Shown here in pieces: positions 50,300-58,389 of a stretch of 64,000 nucleotides of DNA. The translations under genes were made by a program, and so were the position numbers. How positions within the stretch are numbered: position 1 is the stretch's first letter; each line of letters starts with the position of its first letter. Location: NCBI RefSeq assembly GCF_004117935.1, contig NZ_SDOY01000135.1, forward strand, positions 1 through 64,000. Direction: 5' to 3'. Source of the stretch: Streptomyces roseicoloratus. GTDB taxonomy: Bacteria; Actinomycetota; Actinomycetes; Streptomycetales; Streptomycetaceae. The notes under the pieces are model-generated. The model was not told where the DNA came from. It did not search any database and worked only from the letters and a program-made list of their open reading frames with translations.

Positions 50300-51061
50300 G
50301 TGGCAGCCGGAGGACCGCGACGACGCCCCGTCGTCGCACTCTACGAACGGATCGCGGACGCCATCCACGACGGCACCTACCCCCCGGGCTCCACCCTCCC
50401 GTCCGAGCCGAAGCTCGCGGGCGAACTCGGCGTCAGCCGACCGGCCCTGCGCGAGGCGCTGCTGCTGCTCCAGGAGGACGGGCTGCTCACGGTTCGGCGC
50501 GGGGTGGGCCGCACGGTCAACGCCCATCCGCCGCGGCGCGGCTTCGAGCAGATCCAGGCGCTGGAGGAGCTGCTCGGCACCGGCACCGGCGCCGGCGGTC
50601 CGCTGCGGGTACGGGGGCTGCTGCGCAGCGTCGAGGAGCCCACCGACTTCACGACGCAGCATCTGCTCGCCCCGGCCGGCGCGGAGCTCCGCTTCTGGGA
50701 GTCCGTCCTGGTGGGAGAGGCGGGGCCGGCGGTCCTGAGTCACGAGTGGGCGGCGCCCGTCGAAGTCCTGGAGCGGGCGCATCCGGCCTTCGCCGAGGCC
50801 CTGCGCGCGGCGGCCGCGCCCGAGCGGACGTCGATGCTGGGCATCCTGGCGGGGGCCTCCCGGGGTGTTCCGCTGGCGGGGCACAGCGCGGTGACGGCGA
50901 CGCTGCTCGGTCGGCGGAGGGGTGAGCAACTGGGGCGGGCGGCGGACACGCCGGCGGTGCTGGTGACGCAGGTGGTGCGGGTGGAGGAGACGCCGGTCCT
51001 GGCGGCGAAGCACATGCTGCCGACGGGGGCGCCGGGGCTGGCGGTCCTGCAGTCGAACTGA
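50300..51061 (+). CDS. GntR-family transcriptional regulator (HutC/UTRA type)
   Basis: This 253-residue regulator has an N-terminal winged HTH: VVALYERIADAIHDGTYPPG, STLPSEPKLAGELGVSRPAL, REALLLLQEDGLLTVRRGVG. A C-terminal domain of the UTRA type follows, with a ligand pocket (LSHEWAAPVEVLERAHPAFA, VVRVEETPVLAAKHMLP). HutC-type effectors are often sugars, histidine derivatives or nucleosides. GAGGAGG precedes the GTG at 50300 by eight bases, better than any upstream start. The operator-like TTGTCAGACAA recurs at the start of add, so control of adenosine deaminase is suspected. Nothing else confirms it. Confidence 0.85.
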   Translation: MAAGGPRRRPVVALYERIADAIHDGTYPPGSTLPSEPKLAGELGVSRPALREALLLLQEDGLLTVRRGVGRTVNAHPPRRGFEQIQALEELLGTGTGAGGPLRVRGLLRSVEEPTDFTTQHLLAPAGAELRFWESVLVGEAGPAVLSHEWAAPVEVLERAHPAFAEALRAAAAPERTSMLGILAGASRGVPLAGHSAVTATLLGRRRGEQLGRAADTPAVLVTQVVRVEETPVLAAKHMLPTGAPGLAVLQSN

Positions 51062-51123
51062 GTCCGGGGGCCGCCCCGGGCCAATGCAGTGGCCTTTGCG
51101 CTGCGGGGATCGCTGCCCCGAGC

Positions 51124-51596
51124 ATGACGGGGTGGGGCGCGGGCCAACGGGTGCGGATCGGGATCCTGACGAAGGTGTTCACCGCTTCGGATTCCCCCAG
51201 GTCAGGGCGGTGGTCCTCGCCGAGATCGGAACGCACGGAGTCCTCGATGCCCGCCTCGGCGGCTACCACGATGGAGAACGCAGCCTCGCCTACCCGCCGG
51301 CCGGCTCCACCGGCCGCAGCATCCCGTCCCGACGTGGATCGACCGCCACCAAGCTCACCCGCTCCTTCACCGAAGCCGGGCGGGAGGCACGTGCACGCCT
51401 CCTGCCGCCCCGGCGCGGCCGGGACTGCCCACGCGCGATCAAGAAACCGAACCGGTGGCCTGTGCTGAGGACCCGAGCCAGACGCGGCACGGTCCAGCCC
51501 GGTCGCTGGGCGCACGACCAGACTTCGAAACCGAAGAGCAAATGCCGGGCCGGGAGGCCGGTGCTCAAGGGAACGCACGCCCGGACCTCGCCCTAG
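51124..51596 (+). pseudogene. IS4-family transposase remnant
   Basis: Pieces of three frames match an IS4-type transposase of Streptomyces: GQRVRIGILTKVFTAS at the N-terminus, VLAEIGTHGVLDARLGGYHD and GERSLAYP from the middle, and LLPPRRGRDCPRAIKK from the C-terminus. Most of the protein between these pieces is deleted. The DDE residues are not all present and no inverted repeats were found. It is an old fossil, lying between the GntR gene and the zinc-ribbon-like gene. Confidence 0.65.
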
Positions 51597-51934
51597 ATGT
51601 CAGCGTCTGTCATACGCCCATCAGTCACTGCGGCGGCAGTCAGTGCCACAAGGTTGTCGGTCCAGCAATCGGACTCTTTCGTCGCTACCTCAACGCCGCA
51701 TCCGCCGCAGACGAGATGGGGCCCGTCCTGGCCCGCGAGCCCGCAGCAACCACTGACACGCTGCGGGTCGGGGTGGAGCACCGTCCCGGGAACGTCGTCC
51801 GGGTGGAAGATCAGAAGGCTGCCGTCGAAGTTGGTCGTGAAGGTCCCCAGAGCCATCCGCGGCGGAGCGACCTCGTGGCCCGGCGGCCGCTCGGGACCCC
51901 TCGTTGGTTCCCCCGACACCACTTCACGGGTCAC
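51593..51934 (-). CDS. Zinc-ribbon-like protein, probably frameshifted at its start
   Basis: From a GTG at 51934 the 113-residue frame encodes VTREVVSGEPTRGPERPPGH, then PPRMALGTFTTNFDG and a C-terminal SGCCGLAGQDGPHLVCGGCG with two cysteine pairs that could hold zinc. Upstream, an ATG at 51969 begins MTIFRCA and would continue TCQQPVTREVV if one base were inserted near 51950. I read this as a one-base deletion that broke the gene, so only the internal GTG may allow translation. The function of this family is unknown to me. Confidence 0.55.
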   Translation of the reverse strand: MTREVVSGEPTRGPERPPGHEVAPPRMALGTFTTNFDGSLLIFHPDDVPGTVLHPDPQRVSGCCGLAGQDGPHLVCGGCGVEVATKESDCWTDNLVALTAAAVTDGRMTDADI

Positions 51935-52111
51935 GGGCTGCTGACAGTGGCACAGCGGAAAATGGTCATGCCGTCATTCTCTCGGGCTGCACGCGGCGCC
52001 TGAGGCCGGGACGTTATGGCAACTGCATGGGCCGCCCCAGGCCCCTGAACCCGGGTGGGTGGTGCGGGGGCCGGTGCCTGGGGCCCCGGTGGGGGCCGCC
52101 GGGCGGGAGGT

Positions 52112-52444
52112 TCAGTGCTTGTAGTTGATCTTCATGGTGTCCATGTCGGTGACCGAGGAGCGCAGCGTGCCGAAGCCGTGTCCCTGTTCCTTCAGGGCCC
52201 GTTCCACCCGGTCCTCCGCGATCGCGCCGGCCATCTCCTCGCCGTCCTCCGCGTCCGACACGACGATCACGCGGAACGAGAAGTGCTTGAGCGTCCGGTC
52301 GTAGGCGAGCGAGCCCTCCTCGGTGAACCGCATCGCCGACATGCCGTGCTCGTCCGCCTCGGCGAGCAGCCGGCTCCGGCTCTCCTCCGACAGTCCGTCG
52401 AACGTGCCCCGTACGATCACCCGGTACGTGTGCTGCGTGCCCAT
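52112..52444 (-). CDS. DUF6204-like protein
   Basis: The 110-residue protein has a two-strand/helix pattern resembling DUF6204 proteins of actinobacteria: TYRVIVRGTFDGLSEESRSR, LLAEADEHGMSAMRF, FSFRVIVVSDAEDGEE. The assignment is by similarity of feel and of length (about 110 residues). The ATG at 52444 has AGGAA in the upstream region. The function is unknown. The gene stands alone between the zinc-ribbon-like gene and the divergent DUF5107 gene. Confidence 0.7.
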   Translation of the reverse strand: MGTQHTYRVIVRGTFDGLSEESRSRLLAEADEHGMSAMRFTEEGSLAYDRTLKHFSFRVIVVSDAEDGEEMAGAIAEDRVERALKEQGHGFGTLRSSVTDMDTMKINYKH

Positions 52445-52581
52445 TTCCTGGCGCCCTTCGTCCGTAAAGGGTTCAGCCTAGGGCGGTCGGTGCACGGCGC
52501 AACGGAATTTCCCGGTCAAGGCTTCGGAGGCTGTTGTCCACCCTCTGGCCAGGGATGGTTCCGGCGTGTTCCATGGTCGGC

Positions 52582-54522
52582 ATGACGACCGTACGACGTG
52601 CCGTACTCACCCTGCCCGCGGCGCAGTTGGGCCCGGACAACCCCCTGCCCGCCCTCCGTCGCATCGGTGGAATCCCCACGGTCGACGAGCGGGACCGGGC
52701 CGAGCTGCCCCGTGACATGGCCCGCCGACTGGGGCACGCCCCGCTGCGCACCACGCTGCCCACCCGGATGCGCGACGGGTACGGACGCGAGCGTGTGCCC
52801 ACCGTCCTCGAGACGATCGAGATCGAGAACGACCGGCTGCGCGTGACCGTGCTCCCCGGACTCGGCGGGCGCGTCCACTCGATGGTCCACAAGCCGACCG
52901 GGCGTGAACTGCTGTATCGCAATCCGGTGTTGCAGCCTGCGGCCTTCGCCCTCAACGGTGCCTGGTTCTCCGGCGGCATCGAGTGGAACATCGGGGCCCG
53001 CGGCCACGGCACCCTGTCCTGCGCGCCGCTGCACGCGGCGGTCGTCCCCGCACCCGACGGCGGCGAGATGCTGCGGCTGTGGGAGTGGGAGCGGCTGCGC
53101 GACCTGCCCTTCCAGGTCGACCTGTGGCTGCCCGACGACGCCGAGCACCTGCGCGTCGGGATCAGGATCCGCAACCCGCACGAGCGTGCCGTGCCGTTCT
53201 CCTGGTGGTCCAACACGGCCGTACCCGAGGACCGCAGGGTCCTCGCGCCCGCCGACACCGCCTGGCACTTCGGCTACACCCAGGCCCTGCGCCGGGTCCC
53301 GGTGCCGCGCACCGAGGACGGCACCGACCGCACGTACCCGCTGGAGAGCGTCCACGCCGGCGACTACTTCTACGCGCTGCCGGACGGGCAGCGACGCTGG
53401 ATCGCCGCATTCGACCGCGACGGTGCCGGTCTCGTGCAGACCTCCACCGACGGGATGGTCGGCCGCAAGCTCTTCGTGTGGGGCACCGGGCCCGGCGGGC
53501 GCCGCTGGCAGGAGTGGCTGACGGAGCCCGGCACGCCCGGATACGCCGAGATCCAGGCGGGCCTCGCCCGCACCCAGCTGGAGCACCCGACGCTGGAAGC
53601 CGGGGAGGAGGTGTCCTGGCTGGAGTCGTACGGGCCGCTGGACGCCGATCCGGCCGTGGTCCACGGCGAGGACTGGGCGGCGGCCCGCGAGGGCGTCGAG
53701 CGGGCGCTCGCCGCGGCCGTGCCGCGCGCCGAGGTCGATGCGGCGTACGAGCGGTGGCGGGCCGCCGCCGACGCCGAGCCGGGGCGGCGGCTGGGGATCG
53801 GCTCGGGCTGGGGTGCGCTCGAAGTGCTGCGCGGACACTACGAGTTGCCCGGCACGCCGTTCGAATTCTCGCTGCTCGGAGCCGAGCAGCGGCCGTGGCT
53901 CGAGCTGCTCCGTACGGGCGCCCTGCCCGCCGCGGAACCGGGCGCCGCGCCCGGCCCCACGCTGGTCTCCGACGCGTGGCGCGACATGCTGGAGACCGCG
54001 TCCGCCGACCCGGTGACCGAGTACCACCTGGGCGTCGCCCAGTGGGCGGCGGGCGACCTGGCCCAGGCCGTGCGGAGCTGGGAGCGCGGACTGAAGAACG
54101 CCGCCGAGCGCTGGCCGCTGCTCTACTGCCTGGCCGTGGCCGACCGGGAGGACGGGCACCTGGAGCGGGCCGCCGAGCGCTGCGCCGAGGCGTTCGACGA
54201 CCAGTACGGCGGCGACCCGCTGGTGACCGCCGCTCTCGGGCGCGAGACGGTCACGGTCCTGCTCGCCGCCGCCCGGCCCGCCGAGGCGCGCGCCGTGCTG
54301 TCCCGGCTGCCGGAGGAGGTCCGGGCCCGCGGCGCCTTCCGCCACCTGGAGGCGCGGCTGCTGCTGGCGGAGGGCCGCACCGCCGAGGCCCGCGCCGTCT
54401 TCGACGAGGGCTTCGAGGTGGCCGACCTCAAGGAAGGCGCCGAGGAACTGGGCGAACTGTGGTCCCGTCTCACCGACGAACCCCTGCCGCACGCCTACGA
54501 GTTCCGCATGCGCCCGCACTGA
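52582..54522 (+). CDS. DUF5107 domain protein with C-terminal TPR-like repeats
   Basis: The 646-residue protein begins with a DUF5107-type beta-sandwich at about residues 75-390 (RLRVTVLPGLGGRVHSMVHK, WFSGGIEWNIGARGHG, HGTLSCAPLHAAVV, VPFSWWSNTAV, NIGYT-like HFGYTQ), a fold related to galactose mutarotase and sugar-binding enzymes. Residues about 480-630 are TPR-like helices (EYHLGVAQWAAGDLAQAVRS, LYCLAVADREDGHLERAAER, FRHLEARLLLAEGRTAEARA). Such combinations are thought to act on carbohydrate conjugates, but the substrate is unknown. No signal peptide is present. The start at 52582 is the first ATG with plausible spacing. Confidence 0.8.
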   Translation: MTTVRRAVLTLPAAQLGPDNPLPALRRIGGIPTVDERDRAELPRDMARRLGHAPLRTTLPTRMRDGYGRERVPTVLETIEIENDRLRVTVLPGLGGRVHSMVHKPTGRELLYRNPVLQPAAFALNGAWFSGGIEWNIGARGHGTLSCAPLHAAVVPAPDGGEMLRLWEWERLRDLPFQVDLWLPDDAEHLRVGIRIRNPHERAVPFSWWSNTAVPEDRRVLAPADTAWHFGYTQALRRVPVPRTEDGTDRTYPLESVHAGDYFYALPDGQRRWIAAFDRDGAGLVQTSTDGMVGRKLFVWGTGPGGRRWQEWLTEPGTPGYAEIQAGLARTQLEHPTLEAGEEVSWLESYGPLDADPAVVHGEDWAAAREGVERALAAAVPRAEVDAAYERWRAAADAEPGRRLGIGSGWGALEVLRGHYELPGTPFEFSLLGAEQRPWLELLRTGALPAAEPGAAPGPTLVSDAWRDMLETASADPVTEYHLGVAQWAAGDLAQAVRSWERGLKNAAERWPLLYCLAVADREDGHLERAAERCAEAFDDQYGGDPLVTAALGRETVTVLLAAARPAEARAVLSRLPEEVRARGAFRHLEARLLLAEGRTAEARAVFDEGFEVADLKEGAEELGELWSRLTDEPLPHAYEFRMRPH

Positions 54523-54601
54523 GCCGGGCGCGCCGGGGGCGGGCGGCCGCGCACCGTCCGCTCCCCGGCCTCCTCCGGAGCGCCCCTGGCGGACCGTCAC
54601 C

Positions 54602-55426
54602 TCACGCGCGGCACAGGATCTCGCCGTGCGGCACCATGAACCAGGCGTCCTCGTCGCTGCCCCAGGAGCGCCACGCCCGGGCGATCTCCGTCAGCTCCTC
54701 GCGGCTCGCGTGACCGCCGTCGACCGCCAGCTCGGCGTAGACGGACTCGGTCGTGCGGTCCGCCCACAGGCCGCTCCACCAGGTCCGTTCGTCCGGGCTC
54801 GCGAAGCACCACGCGCCGGCGGAGGCGGTGACGTCGGTGAACCCGGCCCGGCGGGCCCAGGACAGCAGCCGGCGGCCCGCGTCGGGCTCGCCGCCGTTGG
54901 CACGGGCCACCCGCCGGTACAGGTCCTGCCAGCGGTCCAGGACCGGCGACGCCGGGAACCAGGTGAAGGCGCCGTAGTCGCTGTCCCGCACCGCCACCAC
55001 CCCGCCCGGCCGGCACACCCGCCGCATCTCGCTCAGCGCCCGCACCGGGTCCCCGACGTGCTGCAGCACCTGATGGGCGTGGACGACGTCGAAGGAGTCG
55101 TCGGGGAAGTCCAGCGCGTGGACGTCGGCCACCGCGAACTCGACGTTGTCCACGCCCTGTTCGGCCGCCGCCGCACGCGCCTGCGCCAGTACGCCCTCGG
55201 CCGCGTCCACCGCCGTCACCCGGCCGGGCGCCACCCGCCCGGCCAGGTCGGCGGAGATCGTGCCCGGCCCGCAGCCGACGTCCAGGACGGCCAGGCCGGA
55301 CCGGAGTTCGGGGATCAGATACGCGGCGGAGTTCTCGACGGTGCGCCAACTGTGCGACCGCAGAACGGACTCGTGGTGTCCGTGGGTGTACGTGGCGGTC
55401 TCGCGGGCGGGTGTGGACGACGGCAT
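54602..55426 (-). CDS. SAM-dependent methyltransferase (UbiE/Methyltransf_11 type)
   Basis: The 274-residue enzyme has motif I in AVLDVGCGPGTISADLAG, motif post-I in GRVTAVDAAEGVLAQARAA and LDFPDDSFDVVHAHQVLQHV (motif II) followed by RRVCRPGGVVAVRDSDYG (motif III). The length and the HAHQVLQHVGDP signature fit the class I methyltransferases annotated as UbiE-like, which methylate small molecules. GAAGGAG lies eight bases before the ATG at 55426. Two palindromes lie 70-100 bases upstream, in the gap to the divergent sulfite-oxidase-like gene. Confidence 0.85.
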   Translation of the reverse strand: MPSSTPARETATYTHGHHESVLRSHSWRTVENSAAYLIPELRSGLAVLDVGCGPGTISADLAGRVAPGRVTAVDAAEGVLAQARAAAAEQGVDNVEFAVADVHALDFPDDSFDVVHAHQVLQHVGDPVRALSEMRRVCRPGGVVAVRDSDYGAFTWFPASPVLDRWQDLYRRVARANGGEPDAGRRLLSWARRAGFTDVTASAGAWCFASPDERTWWSGLWADRTTESVYAELAVDGGHASREELTEIARAWRSWGSDEDAWFMVPHGEILCRA

Positions 55427-55497
55427 GACCGGGCTCCTTCGCGTGGAGAGGGTGGGGCGTTCGCGTGCGCACCACCGTACGCCGATCATTCATATCC

Positions 55498-55528
55498 TGA
55501 GATTCGATTCTCAAAGTGTGGACACACT
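55498..55528. promoter_or_regulatory. Tandem palindromes upstream of methyltransferase
   Basis: TGAGATTCGATTCTCA (55498-55513), palindromic but for one mispaired position in each half, is followed after one base by AGTGTG-GA-CACACT (55515-55528), perfect arms. On the minus strand TTGAGA overlaps the first site and would serve as a -35 for the methyltransferase. Two different regulators, or two sites for one, are possible. Confidence 0.45.
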
Positions 55529-55666
55529 GAAGGACCGGTCTGGTGGCCCGGTGGCCGACCGACCTGACGAACGCACAGATGACGGCCGCGTGAACGGGCG
55601 GTCACCACCCGCCCTCCGCCCCTAGGGTGTGGCCGACCCGCCCACCGACGTGCCGAGGAGACCTCC

Positions 55667-56875
55667 GTGTCCGACCGCCGCACCCTGCTGAAGGCGCTCG
55701 CCGCCACCTCCGTGCTGTCCGCCGCGGGGACACCGGCCGCAGCGGCCGCCGTTCCCGCCCGCTCCGGATCCGGCCCCGCGGCCGCCGCCGGCGTGCCCGG
55801 CATCGTCAAGCCGCTCCCGCCCGAGCACTTCGTCCTCCGCGGCACCAACGCCGAGGCGCGCTACGAGACGTTCCGCGACACCGGTCTCCTCACCCCCGCC
55901 GACCGCTTCTTCGTCCGCAACCACACCTCCACGCCCGTCCTCGACGCCCGCGACTGGCGGCTCACCGTCTGGGGCGACGGCCTCCACGGCCGCAAGCCCG
56001 TCCACTTCACCTACGGGCAGCTGCGCGACCTGTTCCCCGTCACCCGGACGGCGCTCATCGAGTGCGCCGGGAACGGCCGCAGCCTCTACACCACCCAGCA
56101 GGGCGAGCCGGTCAGCGGCACCTCCTGGACCCTCGGCGCCGTCGGGGCCGCCCGCTGGCGCGGCGCGCGCCTCTCCGACCTGCTGCGCGCGGCCGGCCTC
56201 GCCCCCGACGCCGTCGACGTCATGCCGCGCGGCCTCGACGACCCGTACGTCACCGAAGGCGTCGACCTCGGCCGGGTCCGCCGCCCGCTGCCGGTCGCCA
56301 AGGCCCTGGACGACGTGATCCTCGCGTACGAGATGAACGGCGAGCCCCTGCCGTACGACCACGGCTTCCCCGTGCGGCTCGTCGTGCCCGCCTGGGTCGG
56401 CATCGCCTCGATCAAGTGGCTCGGCGACATCCAGGTCTCCCGCACCCCGCTGTCCTCGCCCTGGTCCACCGACTACTACCGGCTCTTCGGCGCCGCCCAC
56501 CCGCCCGGCGGCAGCGCCCCGATCACCCGCCAGACCCTCAAGAGCGCCTACGAGCTGCCCTTCGGCGCCACCTTGGAGGCGGACAGGACGCACCGGCTCG
56601 AGGGCCGGGCCTGGTCAGCGCACGCGTCCGTGCGCAAGGTCGAGGTCTCCACCGACGGCGGCGCCCACTGGCGGCCCGCCCGGATCGTGGACCGCCCCGC
56701 CCCCGACCGCTGGGTGCGCTGGACGACCCAGTGGCGGCCGCGCGGCACCGGGCCCGCCACCCTGCTCTCCCGGGTCACCGACGCGGCCGGGAACGTCCAG
56801 CCCGAGCGGGCCGTGCACAACACCCAGGGATACCTCTTCGGCGCCGTCGTCCGGCACCCCGTCAGCGTCGTCTGA
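55667..56875 (+). CDS. Sulfite-oxidase-like molybdopterin protein, Tat-exported
   Basis: The 402-residue protein has a twin-arginine signal (SDRRTLLKALAATSVLSAAG). A sulfite oxidase-fold catalytic domain follows: ALIECAGNGRSLY contains the molybdenum-ligand cysteine, with GARLSDLLRAAGLAPD, RGLDDPYVTEGVD and PWVGIASIKWLGDIQVS-type sequence. The C-terminal Ig-like dimerisation domain contains ARSAHASVRKVEVSTDGG-like sequence (ARIVDRPAPDRWVRWTTQW). It should oxidise sulfite or a related sulfur compound outside the cytoplasm; the electron acceptor is not encoded here. GTG start with GAGGAGACCTCC upstream. It is followed by a hairpin and the aminotransferase-like gene. Confidence 0.88.
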   Translation: MSDRRTLLKALAATSVLSAAGTPAAAAAVPARSGSGPAAAAGVPGIVKPLPPEHFVLRGTNAEARYETFRDTGLLTPADRFFVRNHTSTPVLDARDWRLTVWGDGLHGRKPVHFTYGQLRDLFPVTRTALIECAGNGRSLYTTQQGEPVSGTSWTLGAVGAARWRGARLSDLLRAAGLAPDAVDVMPRGLDDPYVTEGVDLGRVRRPLPVAKALDDVILAYEMNGEPLPYDHGFPVRLVVPAWVGIASIKWLGDIQVSRTPLSSPWSTDYYRLFGAAHPPGGSAPITRQTLKSAYELPFGATLEADRTHRLEGRAWSAHASVRKVEVSTDGGAHWRPARIVDRPAPDRWVRWTTQWRPRGTGPATLLSRVTDAAGNVQPERAVHNTQGYLFGAVVRHPVSVV

Positions 56876-56899
56876 GCGGCGGAAACCAGCAAACCTCCG

Positions 56900-56946
56900 T
56901 ATAAAGGACACCGGGGCGCCGCTCCCGCGCGCTCGCCCCGGTGTCC
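56900..56946 (+). promoter_or_regulatory. TATAAA box and long hairpin in the leader of the aminotransferase-like gene
   Basis: TATAAA (56900-56905) is a strong -10-like box, rare in this GC-rich DNA. Just after it GGACACCGGGGCG (56906-56918) pairs exactly with CGCCCCGGTGTCC (56934-56946) across a 15-base loop. It may be a terminator of the preceding gene, or a leader hairpin for the 56972 gene. Confidence 0.45.
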
Positions 56947-56971
56947 GCGCGGCCACGAGGAGGTTCCGGAC

Positions 56972-58207
56972 ATGCGGCAGACGGCCCCGGAGAGCCGAGG
57001 CCCGGTGCGCTACGGGCCGCCCGCGCCGGAACCCGGCCTGCCCGTGCTGCCCGGCCTCGCCGCGCTCCTCGCCGCCGCCGTCGACCGCACCGGCCCCGAA
57101 CCGCCCGGCGGCGGGCCCGTCCTGCGCGAGGCCGCGGCCGGCCACTGGTGGCGGCGCGGACTGCGCACCCACGCCGAGGACGTCGTCGCCGCGCCCGGCG
57201 CCCAGCCCCTGCTGCTCGCCCTGATCGCCGCGCACGGCGGCGACGTGCTGCTGCCCCGTCCCTGCCCCGCCTGGTGGACCCCGCAGGCCCGGCTCATCGG
57301 CCGCCCCGCCTACCACGTCCCCACCCCCGCCGAATGCGGCGGCGTCCCCGACCCCTTCGCCCTCCTGGAGACCGTCCGCCGGGTCCGCTCCGAAGGCGGC
57401 AGTCCCCGGCTGCTGCTGCTCTCCGTCGCCGACGACCCCACCGCCACCGTCGCCCCGCCCGAACTCGTCCGCGAGGCCTGCGAGGCGGCCGTCGCCGAGG
57501 GCCTCCACATCATCAGCGACGAGACCTGGCGCGACACCCTCCACCGGCCCCAGGACACCGTGCTGCTCAGCCCGGCCGAGATGTGCCCCGACGACGTCAC
57601 CGTCCTCACCGACCTCGCCGGCGCCCTCGCTCCCGCCGCCTGGCCCTGCGCCGTCGCCCGCTTCCCGCCCTCCGCCCCCTCGCGCGCCGACCGCTACGCC
57701 GACCACCGGGCCCGCGCCCTGGACGTCCTCACCGCGCTCGGCGCCCTGGTCCCCGGCCCGCTCGCCCCCGCCGCCGCCCACGCCCTCGACGAACCCGAGG
57801 ACGTCACCGTACGGGCCCGCCGCACCGCCGCCCTGCACGGCAGGGTCGCCACCGCCGTCCACCACGCGGTGCTCGCGGCCGGCGCCCTCGCCCGCCCGCC
57901 GCAGGCCGGCCGGCACGTCTACGCCGACCTCGGCCCGCTGCGCGCCGGGCTCGCCGCCCGCGGCGTCACCGACTCCCTCGAACTCGAGAACCACCTCACC
58001 GCCCGGCTCGGCACCCCGGTGCCCGGCGGCCACCGCTTCGGCGACGAACTCGGCGCGCTGCGCGCCCGGTTCGACACCGCTGGCTTCCTGGGAGGCGCCG
58101 AGGAGGAACGGACCGAGGCCCTCGCCTCACCCGCACCGGAGGAACTGCCCCACGTCGCCCGGGCGCTGGGCGCGTTCCGCGAAGCACTCGACGAACTGGC
58201 GACCTGA
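56972..58207 (+). CDS. Aminotransferase-fold protein lacking the PLP lysine
   Basis: The 411-residue protein has the fold of class I/II pyridoxal-phosphate aminotransferases: the N-terminal substrate loop, PRPCPAWWTPQARLIGRPAY near residues 95-115, and IISDETWRDTLH, matching the aspartate-tyrosine cofactor motif. The position that normally holds the Schiff-base lysine, in a SLSK-like segment followed by AGWR, reads LAGALAPAAWPCAVARF, with no lysine. The protein therefore probably cannot use PLP for transamination and may have become a binding or regulatory protein. GAGGAGGTTCC precedes the ATG. It lies between the sulfite-oxidase-like and MBL genes. Confidence 0.75.
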   Translation: MRQTAPESRGPVRYGPPAPEPGLPVLPGLAALLAAAVDRTGPEPPGGGPVLREAAAGHWWRRGLRTHAEDVVAAPGAQPLLLALIAAHGGDVLLPRPCPAWWTPQARLIGRPAYHVPTPAECGGVPDPFALLETVRRVRSEGGSPRLLLLSVADDPTATVAPPELVREACEAAVAEGLHIISDETWRDTLHRPQDTVLLSPAEMCPDDVTVLTDLAGALAPAAWPCAVARFPPSAPSRADRYADHRARALDVLTALGALVPGPLAPAAAHALDEPEDVTVRARRTAALHGRVATAVHHAVLAAGALARPPQAGRHVYADLGPLRAGLAARGVTDSLELENHLTARLGTPVPGGHRFGDELGALRARFDTAGFLGGAEEERTEALASPAPEELPHVARALGAFREALDELAT

Positions 58208-58209
58208 CG

Positions 58210-58340
58210 CACCGGCGAGCCGGTCCACCGGCGGGCCGGTCCACTGGCGGGCCGGTCCACTGGCGGGCCGGCGGACTCGCGACCTGACGAACTCGCGAAG
58301 AGACGCATTCGCTACCTGACGAGCTCGCTGAGAGACGAGC
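58210..58340. repeat. Two tandem-repeat families before the MBL gene
   Basis: Four 16-bp units (CACCGGCGGGCCGGTC and close variants) span 58210-58273. They are followed by two copies of a 32-bp unit containing ACCTGACGAACTCGC and AGAGACG (about 58277-58340). They fill the space between the aminotransferase-like gene and the MBL gene. Confidence 0.65.
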
Positions 58341-58389
58341 TCGCGACAAGACGAACCGACGGGCTGACGACACCACGGAGGCCGCAGAG

